Shown here: in pieces, positions 59,712 to 64,000 of the stretch
Layout: every line of letters begins with the position of its first letter
Numbering within the stretch: the stretch's first letter is position 1
Origin: Bradyrhizobium genosp. L
GTDB lineage: Bacteria > Pseudomonadota > Alphaproteobacteria > Rhizobiales > Xanthobacteraceae
Length of the DNA stretch: 64,000 nucleotides
Assembly (NCBI RefSeq): GCF_015624485.1
Contig: NZ_CP061378.1
Location: forward strand, 5,208,001-5,272,000
Reading direction: 5' to 3'
Translations under genes and position numbers: made by a program
The notes under the pieces: generated by a model
Told to the model about the DNA's origin: nothing
Seen by the model: the letters and a program-made list of their open reading frames with translations, nothing else
Databases searched by the model: none

Positions 59712-62528
59712 TTACGCGATGTGCCAGGTGCCCGGCACGGAAGCCGCGGCAGCGACGATATGCGCACCGGAGAGCTGGCCGTCATCCCAGATCGAGACCG
59801 CGCCATTGTCGTTCTGCCAGAGAATGTCGGAGCGACCGTTGCCGTCAAAATCGCCGATCCCGGCGACGTGCCAGCCTGCGGCGACGGAGCCTGGGCTGGC
59901 GACGATGTGGGCCGCGTTGATCTGGCCATTATCCCAGATCGAGACCGCGCCGTCGTCGTTCTGCCAGAGAATGTCGGAATGCCCGTTGCCGTCGAAATCG
60001 CCGATCCCGGCGATGTGCCAGCTCGAAGCGACGGCGCCCGGACTGGCGATGACGTGGGCCGCGTTGATCTGACCATTATCCCAGATCGAGAGCGCGCCAT
60101 TGTCGTTCTGCCACAGAATGTCCGAATGCCCGTTGCCGTCAAAATCGCCGACGCCGACGATGTGCCAGCTCGAGGAATAGGAGTCTCCGGTTGCGATCCA
60201 GTGCGCGCTGCCGATCTGGCCGTCGTCCCACAGCGAGAGGGTGCCATTGTCGTTGCGCCACACGATATCCGACTGACCGTTGCCGTCGAAATCACCGACG
60301 CCGGCAATGTGCCAGCCGGCAGGAACGACACCCGCGGCGGCGACGCTGCGGCTGTCGGTCGGCTGGCCGTTGTCCCAGATGAACACCGCGCCGTCGTCGC
60401 CGCGCCACAGAATGTCACTCTGGCCGTTGCCGTCGAAATCGCCGACCCCTTCGATATGCGACGTGTCGGCGATGGTACCGGGACTGGCGATCCAGTGTGC
60501 GCCGCTCGACTGGCCATCGTTCCAGAGCGACACGGTTCCGTCGTCGCTGTACCAGAGGATGTCGCTCTGGCTGCCGCCATTGAACAAGCCGGTCGCATGG
60601 CTGGCAGCGGGATTGCTGGTGTCGACGTTCACGTTGAACGTCTGCACCTGCGATGTCGCGCCGAGCGGATCCGAGACCGAATACTGGAAGCTGTCCGCAG
60701 ACACCCCGAGGCCCGTCTCGTGGTAGGTCACGCGTCCACTGTCGATTTCGGCCTGCGTGAATGACGTCGTCTCCGCTCCGTCCAGCAGCAGCGTGCCATG
60801 GCTGGGATCGCTTGCGACCGTGTAATGCAGATCCGCAGCATCCACGCTATCGTTTGCCGCAAGGAAGCCAGAGGTCAGGGCATGATCGCCACCGGTCGAG
60901 ACATCGAGCGGCTGGGCCGCGACGCTGATCGCAATGCCGCTCAGCGCCGCGGCAACGGCCGCATCGGCCTGCACCAGGCCGGCGCCGCTGACGGCCGCAT
61001 CCGCCATCGGCAGCGCCGTCAGCTCCATGAAGTGTTCGACCTGCGCCGGCGTGAGGTTGGGATTGGCCGCCAGCATCAGTGCGGCGACGCCGGCGAGGCT
61101 CGCAGATGCAGCCGAGGTGCCGTAAAAATCGCCGAGGCCGCCGGACAGCGTCGTCGCAATGTTGTCCAGGCCCGAGACCGCGACCGGGCTCAACAGATCG
61201 GGCGTCGACAGCCGCGTTCCATCATTGGCGAACAGCAGCTCGGTGCCGGCTCCCGACGACGAGAAAGACTCGCTCTGCGCGGGGCTCACGCCGTAGACAG
61301 GCACCGAGGCAACGTTGACGGCACCCGCGGTGATCGCACCGGGCGTCATCGCATGACCAAACACCGTGCCGGTGTCGGCGCCGCTGATCGTCACCGGCAA
61401 CCCGTCGGCGCCGGAAACCAGCTTGATCATCGTCGGATCGGAATTGGAGATCGACGACAGATTTTCGATCACGATCTGGTAGGTGCCGGATGCCGTGAAC
61501 TGCAGGCCCGTCCACGGATTGGTCGCCACGCCGCCGACCGATCTGTTGGACACCGCCCCCAGATAGGTTCCGTTCTGGAAGACGTTCAAAACGAGATCGG
61601 CCGTGGCCGCGCCGTAGGCCTGATCCCACTCGAGCAACAGCGGAGATGGATTGGTCTTGCTGGCCGTGACCGTGATGTTCAAGACCATGCTACCGCCGAA
61701 GCTCTCGGCGTCTGCGAAGCCAAATCCATCGTAGATGCCGAACGTCGGCCGCCATGCCGCCTGATAGGCGTTGCTGGCATTGTTGCCGGCGGCCGTGACG
61801 TAGGTAACGCCCTCGGACTCCACGGTCTGAATGGCCTGGGCGACGATGCCATTCTGGAAAAACGGCTCGTCGAAATAGCTGACGTCGTCGCAGATCACTT
61901 TGCAGCCGGCCGCCGCAAGCGCGAGAATGCCGTTGGCAAAATCCTGCTCGCTGACATCGGCGGTATAGAAGGCGAGGCTGGCGCCCGGCGCGATCTCATG
62001 CACGATCTGCATCATCGCGCGGCCTTCGTCCGTTCCGCCCGACGATCGGTCTTCCAGCACCTGGATATTCGCGGCGGACGGCAACGCGCCGCTGGCCTCG
62101 TCGGCGGCCGCGCCGCCGAGATCGTTGAAGCTGTCCGAGATCACGCCGACTTTGATCCCGGAGCCGGTGCCGCTCAGGCCGCTTTCGCCAAGGGCCTGTT
62201 GCACCTGCCCGGCAGTGGCACCCTTGGCGCTGGCGGCGGCACTTGTGCTTCCGCTCGATCCCGACACTGGATTGGCCAGGCTGGCGAGGCTGTTGATCGC
62301 CTCAAAGGCCCCAACGCTCGGCTGGACCAATGCGGCCAGGCCGGCGTCGAGCTGTGGGAACTCACTGCCGGATACAAGCGGCGCCTGCACAGGCAACACC
62401 ACGAACACCGGCGTGGCACTCGTTCCCGCGTCCCATGTGTCAATCAAATTACCGGTTTGATCGAGACCGTCCCAGCTCGAAATAAAATCGTCGCCGAATG
62501 CATCAAAAACGTCGTGAGGGCGCTTCAT
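59712..62528 (-). CDS. Subtilase-like (S8-type) protease with FG-GAP-type repeats
   Basis: A 938-residue protein. The peptidase domain (about 120-500) has a probable catalytic Asp in IKVGVISDSFND, an oxyanion Asn in VTYVTAAGNNAS and a nucleophilic Ser in YGTSAASASLAGVAALML. The usual HGT/H motif is absent; its place is taken by GGTDEGRAMMQIVHEIAPGA near residue 165. A cadherin-like segment (GTLLLDGAETTSFTQAE) and six 49-residue FG-GAP-type repeats follow, ending GTWHIA like its neighbour. No signal peptide is evident. Same strand and same C-terminal block as the serralysin-like gene downstream. Confidence 0.83.
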   Translation of the reverse strand: MKRPHDVFDAFGDDFISSWDGLDQTGNLIDTWDAGTSATPVFVVLPVQAPLVSGSEFPQLDAGLAALVQPSVGAFEAINSLASLANPVSGSSGSTSAAASAKGATAGQVQQALGESGLSGTGSGIKVGVISDSFNDLGGAAADEASGALPSAANIQVLEDRSSGGTDEGRAMMQIVHEIAPGASLAFYTADVSEQDFANGILALAAAGCKVICDDVSYFDEPFFQNGIVAQAIQTVESEGVTYVTAAGNNASNAYQAAWRPTFGIYDGFGFADAESFGGSMVLNITVTASKTNPSPLLLEWDQAYGAATADLVLNVFQNGTYLGAVSNRSVGGVATNPWTGLQFTASGTYQIVIENLSSISNSDPTMIKLVSGADGLPVTISGADTGTVFGHAMTPGAITAGAVNVASVPVYGVSPAQSESFSSSGAGTELLFANDGTRLSTPDLLSPVAVSGLDNIATTLSGGLGDFYGTSAASASLAGVAALMLAANPNLTPAQVEHFMELTALPMADAAVSGAGLVQADAAVAAALSGIAISVAAQPLDVSTGGDHALTSGFLAANDSVDAADLHYTVASDPSHGTLLLDGAETTSFTQAEIDSGRVTYHETGLGVSADSFQYSVSDPLGATSQVQTFNVNVDTSNPAASHATGLFNGGSQSDILWYSDDGTVSLWNDGQSSGAHWIASPGTIADTSHIEGVGDFDGNGQSDILWRGDDGAVFIWDNGQPTDSRSVAAAGVVPAGWHIAGVGDFDGNGQSDIVWRNDNGTLSLWDDGQIGSAHWIATGDSYSSSWHIVGVGDFDGNGHSDILWQNDNGALSIWDNGQINAAHVIASPGAVASSWHIAGIGDFDGNGHSDILWQNDDGAVSIWDNGQINAAHIVASPGSVAAGWHVAGIGDFDGNGRSDILWQNDNGAVSIWDDGQLSGAHIVAAAASVPGTWHIA

Positions 62529-62914
62529 CGGTCAGTCATTTTCTTATTCAGGCAGAATTACTCGGTGGTCCCACGGCGAACGCTTGGATGAATCAGCCCG
62601 TCCCCCTGAGTCTTATCACGCGAAATATTTGCTGGCGCAATCTGCGAATGCGCTAAAGCCGGGACCATCTGTGCGAAGCGACGAAGTCGGCCTTGCGTGT
62701 ATGAAGATCAGTATACCAGACCGGTCGCAGTCGGGGTCGACGGCTCCGTGGATTTACGGAATCCTAGTGAGCCGTCCGACCCCGCAGTGAAACGCCGCGT
62801 TGGGCAGGTCAGTTGTTTCCAGCTATTTCTGACGGGAGGACCGGTTGGAAACGCCGGTCAAATTGGCTAAGCCAGACGGGCCCCTTCGGGCCCGCCAATC
62901 AAGAGGTGTTCTCA
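62529..62914. other. Intergenic region with three hairpins before the CoA transferase
   Basis: Divergent space between the subtilase-like gene and the CoA transferase. GGGGTCGACGGCTC (62733-62746) pairs with 62769-62783 with one bulged base. GACCGG/CCGGTC (62839-62844 and 62854-62859) and CGGGCCC-CTTC-GGGCCCG (62877-62894) follow. The last two lie in the probable leader of the CoA transferase gene. A repeat or structured leader is possible. No gene is supported. Confidence 0.5.
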
Positions 62915-64000
62915 ATGCCCTTCCCCCGCGCGTCGCAAGCCCTGTCCCGTTTCACCGTGCTGGATCTGACCCGCGTCCGTTCGGGGCCGACCTGCGTGCG
63001 GCAGCTTGCGGACTGGGGCGCCAATGTCATCAAGATCGACGCGCTATTGGAGGATGCCGGCGGCGAGCAGCTCGGCGGGGCACGGCAGGGCTCCGACTTC
63101 CAGAACCTGCATCGCAACAAGCGCGCGATGACGCTGAACCTGAAGGACCCCAAGGGACTCGAGGTGTTCAAGCGGCTGGCGGAACAGGCCGACGTCGTCG
63201 TCGAGAACTTCCGGCCGGACGTCAAGGCCAAGCTCGGCATCGATTATGAGAGCGTGCGCAAGATCAACCCGAAGATCGTCTACGGCAGCATCTCCGGGTT
63301 CGGGCAGGACGGCCCCTATCACAAGCGGCCCGGCTTCGATCAGATCGCGCAGGGCATGGGCGGGCTGATGTCGATCACCGGCGCGCCCGGCGAAGGACCG
63401 ATGCGGGTCGGCATCCCGGTCGCCGACCTCACCGCCGGACTGTTCTGCGCCATGGGCATTCTGACCGCTCTGCTGGAACGCGACGTTTCCGGCCAGGGCC
63501 AGTGGGTGCAGACCTCGCTGCTGCAGGCGCAGATCTTCATGCTGGATTTCCAGGCCGCGCGCTGGCTGATGGAAAAGGACGTCGCAAAACAGGCCGGCAA
63601 CAATCATCCGACCTCGATTCCAACAGGCGTATTCAAGACGTCCGATGGCTACATCAATATCGCCACGACGGGCGGCCGGATCTGGGAACGCTGCGCGCAG
63701 GCCCTCGGCGCGCCCGAATTGTTCAGCCATCCGGATTACGTCACCGCGCCCTTGCGCTCGAAGAACCGCGACGCGCTGAACGCGACCATCAACAAGCTCA
63801 CCGCGACGAAACCCACCGAGACCTGGGTCAAGGAATTGAATGAGGCCGGTGTGCCCTGCGGACCGATCTATTCGATCGACCAGATGTTTGAGGACGCCCA
63901 GGTCAAGCATCTCGGCATGGCCCAGCACGTTCCCAATGACGAGAACCGGCACATCCAGCTGGTGAGCCAGCCGGTGACGCTGTCGCGGACGCCGAGCAAG
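62915..64000 (+). CDS. CaiB/BaiF family CoA transferase, 5' part
   Basis: A family III CoA transferase, complete except for the C-terminus beyond the right edge (362 residues visible; family members are near 400). VLDLTRVRSGPTCVRQLADW, LHRNKRAMTLNLKDPKG, VVENFRPDVKAKLGIDYE, GSISGFGQDGPYH and VGIPVADLTAGLFCAMGI are standard; the Asp in VADLTAG is the expected catalytic residue. ATG 62915 has AGAGG upstream. It transfers CoA between small carboxylic acids; the specific acids cannot be read from the sequence. It has no evident link to the glycan or protease genes. Confidence 0.88.
   Translation, partial: MPFPRASQALSRFTVLDLTRVRSGPTCVRQLADWGANVIKIDALLEDAGGEQLGGARQGSDFQNLHRNKRAMTLNLKDPKGLEVFKRLAEQADVVVENFRPDVKAKLGIDYESVRKINPKIVYGSISGFGQDGPYHKRPGFDQIAQGMGGLMSITGAPGEGPMRVGIPVADLTAGLFCAMGILTALLERDVSGQGQWVQTSLLQAQIFMLDFQAARWLMEKDVAKQAGNNHPTSIPTGVFKTSDGYINIATTGGRIWERCAQALGAPELFSHPDYVTAPLRSKNRDALNATINKLTATKPTETWVKELNEAGVPCGPIYSIDQMFEDAQVKHLGMAQHVPNDENRHIQLVSQPVTLSRTPSK

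Noticed and set aside
56712..60600. Regularly spaced repeats considered as a CRISPR array
   Set aside because: The period is 147 bases, units are contiguous and coding, and there are no unique spacers or cas genes.

Overview
The window looks like a chromosomal segment of a high-GC alphaproteobacterium, most likely Bradyrhizobium or a close relative. The evidence is the codon bias toward G/C in third positions, the frequent ATGA/GTGA/TTGA stop-start overlaps, and intergenic palindromic repeats of the kind common in bradyrhizobial genomes. The genus is an inference; no rRNA or other marker gene is present. I see no tRNA, rRNA, CRISPR array or transposase.

Left part (1-30.7 kb): a large surface-glycan locus. 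It carries the enzymes of a legionaminic-acid-type nonulosonate pathway: a LegB-like dehydratase and LegC-like aminotransferase (17.3-19.5 kb), a NeuC/LegG-like hydrolysing epimerase, a NeuA/LegF-like CMP transferase, and the N-terminal half of a NeuB/LegI-like synthase that leaves the left edge. Two flippase-like and two polymerase-like membrane proteins, glycosyltransferases, sugar epimerases, methyltransferases, an asparagine-synthetase-like amidotransferase and a WecE-like aminotransferase fill out the locus. Its most unusual part is a tightly coupled five-gene run at 11.8-17.3 kb: acyl carrier protein, FkbH-type HAD protein, two-domain GNAT-like acyltransferase, MaoC-SDR fusion and NodB-type deacetylase. 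This reads as a dedicated acyl-donor and N-reacylation module for a glycan, similar in logic to Nod-factor decoration. A small TetR/EamA efflux pair with matching operators sits inside the locus.

Middle part (30.7-46.2 kb): a type II secretion system (gspE-F-G-H-I-J-K-L-M on the minus strand, gspD divergent) plus a distant GspC/GspN-like gene. A large autotransporter and a HigBA-type toxin-antitoxin pair lie between the GspC-like gene and the main operon. A repeat-derived hairpin with a T-run lies between gspH and gspI.

Right part (46.2-64 kb): a GNAT enzyme and a Sel1-repeat protein, then a second glycan-modification region (methyltransferases, WbqC-like protein, GT2 glycosyltransferase, two more iron/2-oxoglutarate oxygenases, a beta-propeller glycosidase-like protein, a PglD-like acetyltransferase) and a secreted beta-helix protein. 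Next are two large secreted proteases, one serralysin-like and one subtilase-like, which share the same C-terminal six-unit FG-GAP-type repeat block. The window ends in a CaiB/BaiF CoA transferase that runs off the right edge.

How the parts fit: the left and right regions probably build and decorate a surface polysaccharide carrying nonulosonic acid. The T2SS, autotransporter and repeat proteases form an exoprotein set beside it. Links between these sets are inferred from proximity only.
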